Assembly: GCF_024181725.1 (NCBI RefSeq) | Contig: NZ_CP028908.1 | Coordinates: 5,693,501 to 5,757,500 of the forward strand | Direction: 5' to 3' | DNA: 64,000 nucleotides | Source: Bradyrhizobium sp. WD16 | GTDB lineage: Bacteria > Pseudomonadota > Alphaproteobacteria > Rhizobiales > Xanthobacteraceae | Shown here: positions 15,059 to 25,744 of the stretch, in pieces | Layout of the letters: every line of letters begins with the position of its first letter | Position numbering within the stretch: the stretch's first letter is position 1 | Translations under genes and position numbers: made by a program | The notes under the pieces: generated by a model | What the model was told of the DNA's origin: nothing | Databases searched by the model: none | What the model saw: the letters and a program-made list of their open reading frames with translations, nothing else

Positions 15059-15071
15059 CATCGTTATGATT

Positions 15072-15149
15072 CTAGTGCGGTTTTGGATCTGACGCTCGTA
15101 CGACGAATTCGCTGCAAAGCTGATACGAGCGTCAGATCCACCGCACTAG
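15072..15149. repeat. family A palindrome (IS630-type MITE)
   Basis: A 78 bp unit with CTAG ends, the right one shared with the next B unit. Confidence 0.92.
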
Positions 15150-15221
15150 TATCCCGGTTCCAACGTTCGTATTCCCTTGCAGCGCACACGCATACGAACG
15201 TTAGAACCAAAGGGACACCAA
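15146..15221. repeat. family B palindrome, diverged right end
   Basis: A 76 bp unit with the left CTAG intact and the right CTAG changed to CCAA. The same 13-nt linker (catcgttatgatt) follows. Confidence 0.88.
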
Positions 15222-15234
15222 CATCGTTATGATT

Positions 15235-15276
15235 CTAGTGCGGTTTTGGATCTGACGCTCGGACGACGAGTTCGCT
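15235..15276. repeat. family A half-repeat (left arm)
   Basis: CTAG end and left arm of family A (GGATCTGACGCTCGG) without a matching right arm. The sequence after about 15276 is unrelated. Confidence 0.75.
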
Positions 15277-15389
15277 CCGAAGCTCGTGTCCGGACGATGC
15301 CGCAATTGATCCACGAGCTTAAACGGTTCGCTGAGCGGATGTCACGCTCGGAACCCGGGCACGGCGTTACCGCAATGCCGTCGGTCCGC

Positions 15390-16026
15390 TCACTCGATGC
15401 TGCGGCCAGTGACGACGCCGAGTTCACGCACGAGCCGGTCCGAGATCTGGCCGGTGACCGGCAGTTTGCGTTCGCGCTCGAAGCGCTGGATCGCCACCGT
15501 CGTATCGGCGCCGACGATACCGGTCGGCTTGAGCTGGCCGTAACCGAACTCGGTCAGCGCCCGCTGCACGACCATGGTCCGCCGGTTCGAGACGATCAGA
15601 TCGCCAACCGGATCGTTGTGCGCCGGCGCCGCCGCGCTCGATCGCGGCGCGGGAGCGGCGCGAACAGGCTCTGCCGGACGGACAGGCTCGGCGGCCTTGG
15701 GATCGGCCTCGACCGGCCGCGGTCGCGGCAGCGGATTGGCGGCGGGAGCGACCGCCTGCGGCACGGCCGGGACGACGAATTTCACTGCTGGCACGTCCGC
15801 CGGAAACGGCGTGTTGAACATCGGCGCGGGGTGATGGCCCCGCTGCATGAACAGCGCGTTGCCGATGATCGCGATGATGCCGGCCGCAGCGACGATACCC
15901 GCCACGGTGTCCTTCGGACTGTGCAGCAGGACGCGCAGCACCAGATTGCGCTCGACGTCCACGTCGGCGGCCGTCGCCTTGCTCCTGCGGCGGCGCGGGG
16001 CGTCTTCGTCGTCGATCACAATCGCT

Positions 16027-16034
<8 letters not shown>
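15390..16034 (-). CDS. membrane-anchored peptidoglycan-binding-domain protein
   Basis: A 214-residue protein. The N-terminus is cytoplasmic and basic (DEDAPRRRRSKATAAD), followed by one TM helix (AGIVAAAGIIAIIGNALFM). A long Pro/Ala linker (AAPAANPLPRPRPVEADPK) precedes a C-terminal PG_binding_1 domain (about 150-210: VQRALTEFGYGQLKPTGIVGADTTVAIQRFERERKLPVTG). It probably binds the cell wall. Its start overlaps the end of the upstream kinase gene by 8 bp, so the two are likely translated together. Confidence 0.82.
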
Positions 16035-17874
<1,840 letters not shown>

Positions 17875-18256
17875 AACCCCAAAACGACGCGCCGGAACGC
17901 CCCCGCTTTTGTCGGAGGATCGTGTCAGAGCGAGTTTAAGCGAACGCTAAGAGGAAGGATTGCGGCACGGCAGAGCGAGCGATAACGGCAAACTCGCCGG
18001 TCAAATGCCGCCTATTCGGCCGCCATGGTGAATATGAAGTTTCCGGCGGCGGGATCTTATGGTTTCGAAATGGTGGACGACAGCGCCGCGGGCCGACGCC
18101 GTGAAAAAAGACCAACGGCGCAAGCAAAAATTTACGGAAGATTCCAATCGATCGAATTTTAGATATCGATCAAACCGGGAATTCATCCGCCGCTGTTAGC
18201 CTGCCAAGAGATTGCGAGTTCAATCGCAACGGATGACTGACAGGACGGGTAGCAAG
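17875..18256. other. intergenic, no gene seen
   Basis: Divergent spacer of about 380 bp between the PAS kinase and the DUF5330 gene. Short open frames are not convincing. AT-rich stretches near 18130-18180 could hold promoters, but no clear motif was found and no repeat family member is present. Confidence 0.45.
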
Positions 18257-18649
18257 ATGTTTTTCCTTCTTCGCATGGCATTCTGGCTCGGGCTCGTGCT
18301 CGTGCTGCTGCCGACCGACAAGACCACATCGGATGCGGACAAGGCGCCTCAGGTGGCGGCGTCCGACGCGATTTCCGCCGCGACGGCGGCCGTATCGGAC
18401 ATGAGCCAGTTCTGCAGCCGGCAGCCCACGGCCTGCGCCGTCGGCGGCCAGGCTGCCACCGTGATCGGCCATCGCGCGCAGGCGGGCGCCAAGAAGCTCT
18501 ATAACATCATCACCGAGAAGCGACCGCCCGATCACACCGGCTCGATCGGCACCATCGAGACGAGCCGTGCCGGCAGCGACACCCTGAGCCCGGTCGATCT
18601 CGACATTCCGTGGCGCGGGCCGGCCGGGCCGGGTTCCCGGAACGGCTGA
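18257..18649 (+). CDS. DUF5330 membrane protein
   Basis: A 130-residue protein beginning MFFLLRMAFWLGLVLVLLP, one N-terminal hydrophobic helix that may be a signal anchor. It continues with DMSQFCSRQPTACAVGGQAATVIGHRAQAGAKKLYNII, which is typical of the DUF5330 family of Bradyrhizobium and relatives. Two Cys residues in FCSRQPTAC may form a disulfide. ATG 18257 is chosen because the hydrophobic helix then starts at residue 2. Function is unknown. Confidence 0.78.
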   Translation: MFFLLRMAFWLGLVLVLLPTDKTTSDADKAPQVAASDAISAATAAVSDMSQFCSRQPTACAVGGQAATVIGHRAQAGAKKLYNIITEKRPPDHTGSIGTIETSRAGSDTLSPVDLDIPWRGPAGPGSRNG

Positions 18650-18662
18650 CCAGGCGATCTCG

Positions 18663-18740
18663 CTAGTGCGATGGATCTGACGCTCGTTTCAGCATCGCAG
18701 CAAATTCGTCGTACGAGCGTCAGATCCAAAACCGCACTAG
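18663..18740. repeat. family A palindrome (IS630-type MITE)
   Basis: A 78 bp unit with CTAG ends, 14 bp after the DUF5330 stop codon. The linker aatcatattgatg follows. Confidence 0.9.
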
Positions 18741-18753
18741 AATCATATTGATG

Positions 18754-18829
18754 CTAGTGTCCCTTGGTTTCCAACGTTCGTAGAAGCGCCTGCTGCAATG
18801 GGATACGAACGTTGGAAACGGGACACTAG
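18754..18829. repeat. family B palindrome, GTTTCC variant
   Basis: A 76 bp unit with CTAG ends. The right CTAG is shared with a D unit. Confidence 0.9.
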
Positions 18830-18966
18830 TGTCCTGTCTCCGAATTACCGCTTCATTTGCCTCACCCTCGCACGGTAATTCGGAGACATCGGGATGCTTA
18901 TGTCTCGCAATTGCCTACGAGAGGGTTGCCGCGAAGGCGGTAGGCAATTGCGAGACGCCACACTAG
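18826..18966. repeat. fused family D and C repeats with internal deletion
   Basis: The D unit is intact to its right arm (CGGTAATTCGGAGACATC). It then runs after a few bases straight into the C unit at CTTATGTCTCGCAATTGCC. The D end, the 13-nt linker and the C left CTAG, about 30 bp in all, are missing. The C right end with CTAG (18963-18966) is intact. Confidence 0.82.
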
Positions 18967-19079
18967 AGCCTTTCGCGAGAGAACGCTCTAACGCCCCGCG
19001 GCGGGCTCGGGCGCCCGTTCGGCCTCGCTTTCGTGGACCTCCGTCCTTATATGGTGGTCGGAATCGGACGCGGGACACG

Positions 19080-19505
19080 ATGACCATCGACGAGATCAGG
19101 GACAATTTCGCGCTGCTGGAGGACTGGGACGATCGCTATCGCTATGTGATCGAGCTCGGACGAACCCTGGAGCCGATGAGCGAGGCGGAGCACTCGGCCG
19201 CCAACAAGGTCAACGGCTGCGCCAGCCAGGTCTGGCTGTCGCGCAACGTCACCACGGACGGTTCCGGAGCGCCGCTCCTGCATTACGTCGGCGACAGTGA
19301 CGCTCACATCGTCCGCGGGCTGATCGCGATCCTTCTCGCGCTCTATTCGGACAAGCCGGCCCGGCAGATTATCGATACCGACGCGCTCGCGGTATTTGCG
19401 GAACTCGGCCTCGGCGAGCACCTCACCCCGCAACGTTCCAACGGCTTCCGCGCCATGGTCGAACGTATCCGGCGTGACGCCAGGGCGCTCCTCGCCGACG
19501 CCTGA
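19080..19505 (+). CDS. sufE: SufE family Fe-S assembly protein
   Basis: A 141-residue cytoplasmic protein that accepts persulfide sulfur from a SufS-type cysteine desulfurase. The active-site region NKVNGCASQVWL carries the conserved Cys, and the N-terminus (NFALLEDWDDRYRYVIELGR) and C-terminus (LGLGEHLTPQRSNGF) fit the family. Start ATG 19080 gives the usual SufE length. It is a single gene, away from the suf operon. The D/C repeat fusion ends about 110 bp upstream. Confidence 0.9.
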   Translation: MTIDEIRDNFALLEDWDDRYRYVIELGRTLEPMSEAEHSAANKVNGCASQVWLSRNVTTDGSGAPLLHYVGDSDAHIVRGLIAILLALYSDKPARQIIDTDALAVFAELGLGEHLTPQRSNGFRAMVERIRRDARALLADA

Positions 19506-19530
19506 GGTCCGGTCCGGCGCAGGGCGAACC

Positions 19531-19944
19531 TCAACGACGGCGGCGCCGTTGCTGACCGAGCCCCATCTTCTTGGCGAGCTGCGAGCGCGCTACGGCGTAG
19601 CTCGGGGCCACCATCGGATAATCCGGCGGCAGCCCCCATTTCTCCCGGTATTGCTCCGGAGTCATGTTGTACTGCGTCCGCAGATGGCGCTTCAGAGACT
19701 TGAACTTCTTGCCGTCTTCCAGACAGACCAGATAGTCGGAAGTCATCGACTTCTTCACCGGCACAGCCGGTTTGGTCGGCTCCGGCGCGGTCTCCGCCTG
19801 GCCGCCCGACAACCGCACCAGGGCGCCGTGAATCTGGCTGATCAGCGCCGGCAACTCCGATGCAGGCGTGGTGTTGTTGCTGACATACGCCGACACGATG
19901 TTCGCGGTCAGGTCGATGAAGGTCTTGGGGGCCGCGTCGCTCAT
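19531..19944 (-). CDS. MucR/Ros-family transcriptional regulator
   Basis: A 137-residue DNA-binding regulator. Typical MucR sequence: ANIVSAYVSNN in the N-terminal oligomerisation part and DYLVCLEDGKKFKSLKRHLR in the zinc-finger-like region, then YNMTPEQYREKWGLPPDYPMVAP. Only Cys, Asp and one His of the C2H2 pattern are in place; the position of the last His is Gln (HLRTQYN), so metal binding may be weak or absent, as known for some family members. MucR proteins act as H-NS-like regulators of exopolysaccharide, cell-cycle and surface genes. I start at ATG 19944 (MSDAAPKTF), the usual N-terminus. Confidence 0.9.
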   Translation of the reverse strand: MSDAAPKTFIDLTANIVSAYVSNNTTPASELPALISQIHGALVRLSGGQAETAPEPTKPAVPVKKSMTSDYLVCLEDGKKFKSLKRHLRTQYNMTPEQYREKWGLPPDYPMVAPSYAVARSQLAKKMGLGQQRRRRR

Positions 19945-20149
19945 TGCCTGTCTCTTTCGTCCAGCTTCGTCCAGCCCGTCTATCACTCGCACGGAGGACC
20001 TGAAGCTCGGGCTGCAATGGATCCGAACGTCAGCACCAGGACATCAGCAATCGTCAGCCCCATGCCGATCCGAGCACCGGCCCGCAGCGGCGGATTATGG
20101 CGACATCGCCCCTGAAAACAAGGACGGGGCCGCGAGGGCCCCGGCCCGA

Positions 20150-20932
20150 TCAACCGCGCTGCTCGAGGTGGACGCGCAGATCGTCGATCGAGGCGAAGCG
20201 GATCATGCCTTCGGGCAGTTGCGCCTCGATCGAGCCGTCGGAATAGAGCGTGTAGGCCATGCCGTCGACGACGCCGGATTTGAGAATGGTCACCGGGGGC
20301 GCCTCGGCCGGGCGCCGAATCGGCGGCGGCGGCTTGGGCTCCTCCTGGCCGGCCGCCCGGGACGGCCGCGGCGGCTCGGAGCGCGAGCGGTCCGCCGACG
20401 GCCATGCGTCGTCGAAGGTGACCCGGGTTTCAACCACTGCAGATGTTCCCGCGTCGTCCCCATTCGTTTCGGCGCCTTCGTCGCCGGCCTGATTACGGTC
20501 GCGCTTCGATGACATGAAAAGCAGGTTGCGACGGCGCTTGGGCGGCTCCGACGCGGCAGCCGGCTCGGGCTCGGGAGCGGACGCCACCGGGAGCTCCGGT
20601 TCGGCAGTCGCACGGCCTCGGCCGGGCACCTCATTGAGCCAGGGTGGCGGTGGCGCGGCACCGGTGGTCCGGGCGGCGGCGGTCGACGCAAATGCCTCCG
20701 ACGGCCCCGCCTGGTGCGGCGCAGCGCCTGCAGACAGCGCAGCCGCCACGGCACGCAGCTCGCGGACGACGAGGCCGAGCGCGATCAGGATCAGGCCGCT
20801 ACCGATGCCGACCACCCCCGACAGGATCAGGGTATTGCCGAAGGAGAATTCCTTGACCGGAAAACCAAAACCGATCGCGAGTAGTCCGGCGACGAAAACG
20901 ACCGCCCCGGTCAATACCAGCCCCAGCATCAC
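20150..20932 (-). CDS. two-TM membrane protein with Pro-rich linker, function unknown
   Basis: A 260-residue protein. Two TM helices occupy the N-terminus (LVLTGAVVFVAGLLAIGF and LILSGVVGIGSGLILIALGLV). A long low-complexity cytoplasmic region rich in Ala, Pro and Glu follows (about 70-205). The C-terminal 50 residues form a compact beta-like segment (VVDGMAYTLYSDGSIEAQLP, RFASIDDLRVHLEQRG). I recall similar hypothetical proteins in Bradyrhizobium but no assigned function. Confidence 0.72.
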   Translation of the reverse strand: MMLGLVLTGAVVFVAGLLAIGFGFPVKEFSFGNTLILSGVVGIGSGLILIALGLVVRELRAVAAALSAGAAPHQAGPSEAFASTAAARTTGAAPPPPWLNEVPGRGRATAEPELPVASAPEPEPAAASEPPKRRRNLLFMSSKRDRNQAGDEGAETNGDDAGTSAVVETRVTFDDAWPSADRSRSEPPRPSRAAGQEEPKPPPPIRRPAEAPPVTILKSGVVDGMAYTLYSDGSIEAQLPEGMIRFASIDDLRVHLEQRG

Positions 20933-21302
20933 TCACTCCACTCGCCATCGCCCCCGCGACGGCCTCCTGCCACGATACCGTCATACTGGCGGGATCGCCA
21001 TCCGACAAATACGCGTCGATATGTTCCGCGCCAGCCCGTAATCGAAACGATTCACACTGTTTAACGGCGTTACCGGGGCGACGGGCCGGCCCGCGTCCGG
21101 ATGGGTCGCCAGTGCCAGATTCACCCCACGGGCCAAAAACTGAACATCCGTTAATCTGACCCCAGTTAAATTATTGCAATCGAAAGGGAAATTGCGCCAC
21201 AATTGGCAATTATCCGAGGAGTGATCCGCGCTATATTGCCGGGGAACAAGAGGAAGCAGCACCGCAGCCGCGGTGCCGGGGATTGCTGGGTCCGACGGCC
21301 AC
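20933..21302. other. divergent intergenic region, no gene seen
   Basis: About 370 bp between a leftward membrane-protein gene and a rightward glycosyltransferase gene. It includes an AT-richer stretch at about 21150-21230 (ccagttaaattattgcaatc) that probably holds the promoter of the rightward gene. No repeat family member or convincing terminator was found. Confidence 0.45.
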
Positions 21303-22952
21303 ATGTCATCGATAACGACCTCCGCCATTGAGACGCCGCAGCGGCGTTCGATCGAACTGCTTTGTGACGACCTCGCCTGGATCGTTCTCGGCGGCGTGGT
21401 GATCGTCGCCGGCCTGACGTTTCAGGATTACGGCCTCGGCTGGGACGACTACACCCACGCGGAATACGCCGATCTCCTGCTCAAGATGTACGGGTCGGGT
21501 TTCAAGGACGTCAGCGCGCTCTCCTTCGCCAATCTCTACATGTATGGCGGCGGCTTCGACATGGCGGCGGCGCTGCTCCACAAGATCGTTCCGTTCGAAC
21601 TGTTCGAGACCCGGCGTCTGCTCGGCGCCCTCGTCGGCATCATCGGTCTCGCCGTCACCTGGCGGCTGGGGCGACGCGTCGGCGGTCCAATCGCCGGGCT
21701 CGCGGCCCTGCTGCTGCTGACCCTCTGCCCGATCTATTACGGGCACATGTTCATGAACCCGAAGGATGCACCCTTCGCGGTCGCCATGATCGTCCTGATG
21801 CTCGGGCTGGTGCGCCTGGCGCAGGAATATCCCCGGCCGACACCGCACACCGTCCTGATCATCGGCGTCGGCGCCGGTCTGTCGGTGGGCTCGCGGATTC
21901 TCGGCGGCCTCGCGCTGGTCTATGCGCTGGTCGGGTTCGTGCCGCTGATCTACGCGGACTTTCGCAGCCAGGGTGTACGCGAAGCCACTCATCGCTTCAC
22001 CCATGTCTGCATCGTGCTGCTGCCAGGGCTCGTGCTCGGCTACGTGGTCATGGGGCTGATCTGGCCCTGGTCGGTGATCGACTTCGCCAATCCGTTCCAC
22101 GCCCTGACCTACTTCTCTCATTTCTTCGAGAAGCCCTGGAAGGAGATGTTCGGCGGCGCGCTGGTCTCGGTACCGGACATGCCGTGGTCCTATCTGCCGA
22201 CCCTGTTCGCGCTGCAGCTTCCTGAAGTGCTGATTGGACTGGCGGCCGCGGGCGTCGGCGGCACCGTCATGGCGCTGGCGCGGCGCGGCGTCGCGCCGCA
22301 GCGCCGAACCATTCTCCTGATGCTGACGCTCGCGGCGACGCTGCCGCTCGCGATCGCCATGGTCAAGCGGCCGGCGCTCTACAACGGCATCCGCCATTTC
22401 GTCTTCGTGGTGCCGCCGATGGCCGTGCTCGGCGGCGTCGCCTTCGCCTGGATCGTGGAGCGGATCGGCGAATACCGCCGTGGCGCCCAGGCGGCGGCGG
22501 TCGCGGTCTTCATCGGCGGGCTGGCACTGCCGCTGGCCGAAATGGTACGGCTGCATCCCTACCAGTACACGCATTTCAACCACATCGCCGGCACGGTGCG
22601 CGCCGCCGAGACCCGCTACATGCTCGACTACTGGGGGCTTGCCTTCAAGCAGGCTTCGGACGAGTTGCAGGAAGTGCTCGAGGAGCGCGACGAGGAAGCG
22701 CCGAAAGGTCGCAAGTGGAAAGTCGCGGTCTGCGGACCGCAGCGACCAGCCCAGGTGGCGCTCGGCCAGGACTTCACCATCGGCTGGGACAGCAAAGGCG
22801 CCGATTTCGCCATGACCCTCGGCGAGTTCTATTGCAAGGGGCTCACCGCGCCCGTGCTGGTGGAGATCAAGCGCGACGACGTGGTCTTCGCCCGCGTCTA
22901 CGACATCCGCGGCCGCAACATCTCCGATCTGCTGGCAATCCCCGCGCCCTGA
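21303..22952 (+). CDS. GT39-like membrane glycosyltransferase
   Basis: A 549-residue inner-membrane protein with about 10-12 TM helices. The first periplasmic loop holds the acidic motif of GT-C enzymes (GLGWDDYTHAEY), followed by a positively charged loop (MNPKDAPFAVAM). This resembles PMT/ArnT-type lipid-dependent glycosyltransferases (PMT_2 group). The C-terminal 110 residues form a soluble domain (RYMLDYWGLAFKQASDEL ... VAVCGPQRPAQ). Start ATG 21303 (MSSITTS). Donor and acceptor sugars cannot be inferred from sequence alone; the gene stands alone. Confidence 0.82.
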   Translation: MSSITTSAIETPQRRSIELLCDDLAWIVLGGVVIVAGLTFQDYGLGWDDYTHAEYADLLLKMYGSGFKDVSALSFANLYMYGGGFDMAAALLHKIVPFELFETRRLLGALVGIIGLAVTWRLGRRVGGPIAGLAALLLLTLCPIYYGHMFMNPKDAPFAVAMIVLMLGLVRLAQEYPRPTPHTVLIIGVGAGLSVGSRILGGLALVYALVGFVPLIYADFRSQGVREATHRFTHVCIVLLPGLVLGYVVMGLIWPWSVIDFANPFHALTYFSHFFEKPWKEMFGGALVSVPDMPWSYLPTLFALQLPEVLIGLAAAGVGGTVMALARRGVAPQRRTILLMLTLAATLPLAIAMVKRPALYNGIRHFVFVVPPMAVLGGVAFAWIVERIGEYRRGAQAAAVAVFIGGLALPLAEMVRLHPYQYTHFNHIAGTVRAAETRYMLDYWGLAFKQASDELQEVLEERDEEAPKGRKWKVAVCGPQRPAQVALGQDFTIGWDSKGADFAMTLGEFYCKGLTAPVLVEIKRDDVVFARVYDIRGRNISDLLAIPAP

Positions 22953-23077
22953 GCCACTCCTTCCGTGCGTTCGCCTGACCGCGAAAGAAAGGTCTTTCGC
23001 CCATGATCTCTATTGTGGCGGCCCCTCGGCGAAGCTAGCTTTTTCCAACCGACGATAATTCAGGGAGGAAAAAGACC

Positions 23078-23857
23078 ATGTCACCGGCAGACGCACGCCT
23101 CAAACCGGTTCCAACCGCCATGACCGAGGCCGAGTGGAGGCAGCGGGTCAATCTCGCCGCCGCCTACCGTCTGGTCGCGCTGTTCGGCTGGGACGATCTC
23201 GTCGACACCCACATCTCGGCGCGCGTGCCGGGCCCCGAACACCACTTCCTCATCAATCCGTACGGACTGCTGTTCGAGGAGATCACTGCGTCCAGCCTCG
23301 TCAAGGTCGACCTCGACGGCAACCAGCTCACCGAAAGCGAATACAGCATCAATCCCGCCGGCTTCACCATCCATTCGGCGATTCACGAGGTCCGCGATGA
23401 CGCCGGCTGCGTCCTTCACCTGCACACGCCCGACGGCACCGCTGTGGCAAGCGCGATGGAAGGGCTCTTGCCGCTCAACCAGACGGCCCAGCTCGTCACC
23501 GGCGATCTCGCTTATCACGACTACGAAGGCATCGCGCTCGACCACGACGAGCGACCGCGGATCCAGCGCGATCTCGGCACCAAGAACCACCTGCTGCTGC
23601 GCAACCACGGCACGCTGACCGTCGGCCGCTCGGTGGCTTCCGCCTTCGAGCGCATGTATCACCTGGAACGGGCCTGCACCATGCAGGTCCGCACGCGCAT
23701 GCTCGGACCGACCGCCTATCCGGTCGAGGACGCGGTCGTCGCCAAGAACGAGAAGCTGGTCTCCGACCTCGACGCCATGGAGCGCCGCTCCACCCGGCTC
23801 GTCTGGCCGCCCTTGCTGCGCAAGCTCGACCGCGTCGACCCGAGCTACAAGACCTGA
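23078..23857 (+). CDS. class II aldolase/adducin-domain protein
   Basis: A 259-residue cytoplasmic protein with the aldolase II/adducin fold. Zn-site-like residues are in VLHLHTPDGTAVA (His-x-His) and LLLRNHGTLTVG (His). The family includes fuculose- and ribulose-phosphate aldolases, but members with this wording (TEAEWRQRVNLAAAYRLVALFGWDDLVDTHIS) are mostly uncharacterised. ATG 23078 has an excellent ribosome site (AGGGAGGAAAAAGACC). A hairpin terminator candidate follows at 23923. Confidence 0.88.
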   Translation: MSPADARLKPVPTAMTEAEWRQRVNLAAAYRLVALFGWDDLVDTHISARVPGPEHHFLINPYGLLFEEITASSLVKVDLDGNQLTESEYSINPAGFTIHSAIHEVRDDAGCVLHLHTPDGTAVASAMEGLLPLNQTAQLVTGDLAYHDYEGIALDHDERPRIQRDLGTKNHLLLRNHGTLTVGRSVASAFERMYHLERACTMQVRTRMLGPTAYPVEDAVVAKNEKLVSDLDAMERRSTRLVWPPLLRKLDRVDPSYKT

Positions 23858-23922
23858 GCGATTGCGCAACGCCAAAAGCGTGCTATCTAATCGGCATCAC
23901 CCTCTACACGATCCGGAATCAG

Positions 23923-23950
23923 AACGCCGCCCAATCCCGGGCGGCGTTTC
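23923..23950. terminator. hairpin terminator candidate
   Basis: Stem AACGCCGCCC / GGGCGGCGTT with a six-base loop, followed by TCAATTT. It lies 65 bp after the aldolase-family gene and can serve either strand. The T-run is weak. Confidence 0.6.
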
Positions 23951-24100
23951 AATTTGAGTGCCTGGCGAGGCCACAGAAGCAGCCACTCTTCATCGGCATG
24001 ACCGCGCTTGTTGCGGGCATGCGCTCCTTAAGCGTTTCAGCGAGCAAAGACGTGGATGGCACAGCGATCCGGATCTCGCGGATCGCATTGTTTTTCAATG

Positions 24101-24128
24101 CCAGAAGTCGGAAACATCCGACTTCTGG
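24101..24128. repeat. perfect 11-bp inverted repeat
   Basis: CCAGAAGTCGG, six bases, CCGACTTCTGG, about 95 bp downstream of the M20 peptidase stop codon. It could be a terminator stem for the leftward peptidase gene; it is unrelated to repeat families A-E. Confidence 0.5.
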
Positions 24129-24223
24129 GCGACAAGCCCGGCCAAGATGAAATAACGGAAGCCGCGCAGCTCGATCGTGAACCTGGTCGCGTTCGGCGAG
24201 CAGAAGTCACAACAGGCTTCCCT

Positions 24224-25648
24224 TTACCCCCGCGGCGCCGCCGTGAAGGCCGCCAGGATCCGCGCCCAGGAGCGGATACCCTTGTGGAAGCTGCGCAGGT
24301 CGTATTTCTCGTTCGGCGAGTGGATGTTGTCGTCGTCGAGACCGAAACCGATCAGCAGGGAGTCGAGCCCGAGCGTGCGCTTGAAATCGGCGACGATCGG
24401 GATCGAGGCGCCGGAGCCGATCAGCACCGCGTCCCTGCCCCACTCCTCGGTCAGCGCCCGCCGCGCGGCGGCGAGCGGCTTCATGCCCCAGTCGAGTGCG
24501 ATCGCCGGCGCACCGGCGTGATCGGTGAACGCCGCCTTGCAGTCCGCCGGCAGGCGCGAGGTGACGAACTGACGGAACGCGGCGCGGATCTTTTCCGGAT
24601 CCTGCCCCTCGACGAGACGGAAGGAGACCTTGGCCGAGGCCTCGGCGGCAATCACGGTCTTGGAGCCCTCGCCGGTATAGCCGCCGACGATGCCATTGAT
24701 GTCACAGGTCGGCCGCGACGAAATCTGCTCGATCAGCAGACGGTCCTTCTCGCCGGCCGGCACCGACAGGCCGATCGGCTTGAGGAAGGTCTCCGCCGAC
24801 AGATTGAGCTTCTGCCATTGGGCGAGGATGTCCGGCGGCAGATCCTTCACCCCGTCGTAGAAGCCGGGAATGGTGATGCGGCCGTTGTCGTCGTGCAGCG
24901 CGCCGAGGATTTTGGTCAGCACCCGGATCGGGTTCTGGGCGCCGCCGCCGAACACGCCGGAATGCAGATCGCGATTGGCCGCCTTGATCCGCACTTCGTC
25001 ATAGACGAGGCCGCGCAGCGAGGTGGTGATCGCCGGCGTCTCGGGATCCCACATACCGGTGTCGCAGACCACGATGAAGTCGGCGGCGAGCTCCGCCTTG
25101 TGCTTTTTGAGGAACGGTCCGAAATTCTTCGACCCGATCTCTTCCTCGCCCTCGATCAGGAAGGTGACGTTGATCGGCAGCTTGCCGGTGACCGACTTCC
25201 AGGCGCGGCAGGCCTCGACGAAGGTCATGAGCTGCCCCTTGTCGTCCTCGGCGCCGCGCGCCACGATGATCATGCGGCCATCGGCGTGATCGGTCACCAC
25301 CGGCTCAAAGGGCGGCCGTTTCCACAGGTCGAGCGGATCGACCGGTTGAACATCGTAATGCCCATAGAACAGCACATGCGGCGCGCCGGGCTCCGGCGCC
25401 TCGAGCCGGGCGATGATGGCCGGCAGGCCATCGGTGGGGCGAACCTCGGCCTTGAAGCCGAGCGAGCCGATGTCCCTGGCGAGATGCTCGGCGGCGAGGC
25501 GGCAATCCGCCGCGAAGGCGGGATCGGCGGAAATCGATTTGATGCGCAACAGCGCGAACAACCGCTCCAGACTATTGTCGAAATCGGCATCGACATGGTC
25601 GAGGACCGCGGAGAGCTGGCTGGCGGCTGCGGGCGAAACGTCGGGCAT
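24224..25648 (-). CDS. M20 family metallopeptidase (dipeptidase)
   Basis: A 474-residue cytoplasmic zinc dipeptidase-like enzyme. Metal and catalytic residues are seen in VLFYGHYDVQPVD (His, Asp), RGAEDDKGQLM (Asp bridging), FLIEGEEEIGS (Glu-Glu), IVVCDTGMWD (Asp) and the C-terminal DDNIHSPNEKYD (His). A dimerisation domain lies between about 205 and 370 (NRDLHSGVFGGGAQNP). The wording matches the M20 dipeptidase group common in Bradyrhizobium. Stands alone. Confidence 0.9.
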   Translation of the reverse strand: MPDVSPAAASQLSAVLDHVDADFDNSLERLFALLRIKSISADPAFAADCRLAAEHLARDIGSLGFKAEVRPTDGLPAIIARLEAPEPGAPHVLFYGHYDVQPVDPLDLWKRPPFEPVVTDHADGRMIIVARGAEDDKGQLMTFVEACRAWKSVTGKLPINVTFLIEGEEEIGSKNFGPFLKKHKAELAADFIVVCDTGMWDPETPAITTSLRGLVYDEVRIKAANRDLHSGVFGGGAQNPIRVLTKILGALHDDNGRITIPGFYDGVKDLPPDILAQWQKLNLSAETFLKPIGLSVPAGEKDRLLIEQISSRPTCDINGIVGGYTGEGSKTVIAAEASAKVSFRLVEGQDPEKIRAAFRQFVTSRLPADCKAAFTDHAGAPAIALDWGMKPLAAARRALTEEWGRDAVLIGSGASIPIVADFKRTLGLDSLLIGFGLDDDNIHSPNEKYDLRSFHKGIRSWARILAAFTAAPRG

Positions 25649-25744
25649 GCGAATCCATCCTTTTGGCTCCGCAATCCGCTGCGGAGCGTAGCGATGGGCA
25701 TGCTACGCTGATCGGGCCGGTTCGGCTATCGCTCTCCGGGGATG

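Larger units (their letters stand above)
23858..24223. other. convergent intergenic region
   Basis: About 365 bp between the aldolase-family gene and the convergent M20 peptidase gene. It holds two perfect inverted repeats (23923-23950 and 24101-24128). No gene is supported. Confidence 0.45.

Noticed and set aside
24056-25711. 551-codon frame antisense to the M20 peptidase
   Set aside because: Shadow of the peptidase gene; begins in intergenic DNA and has no ribosome site or family sequence.
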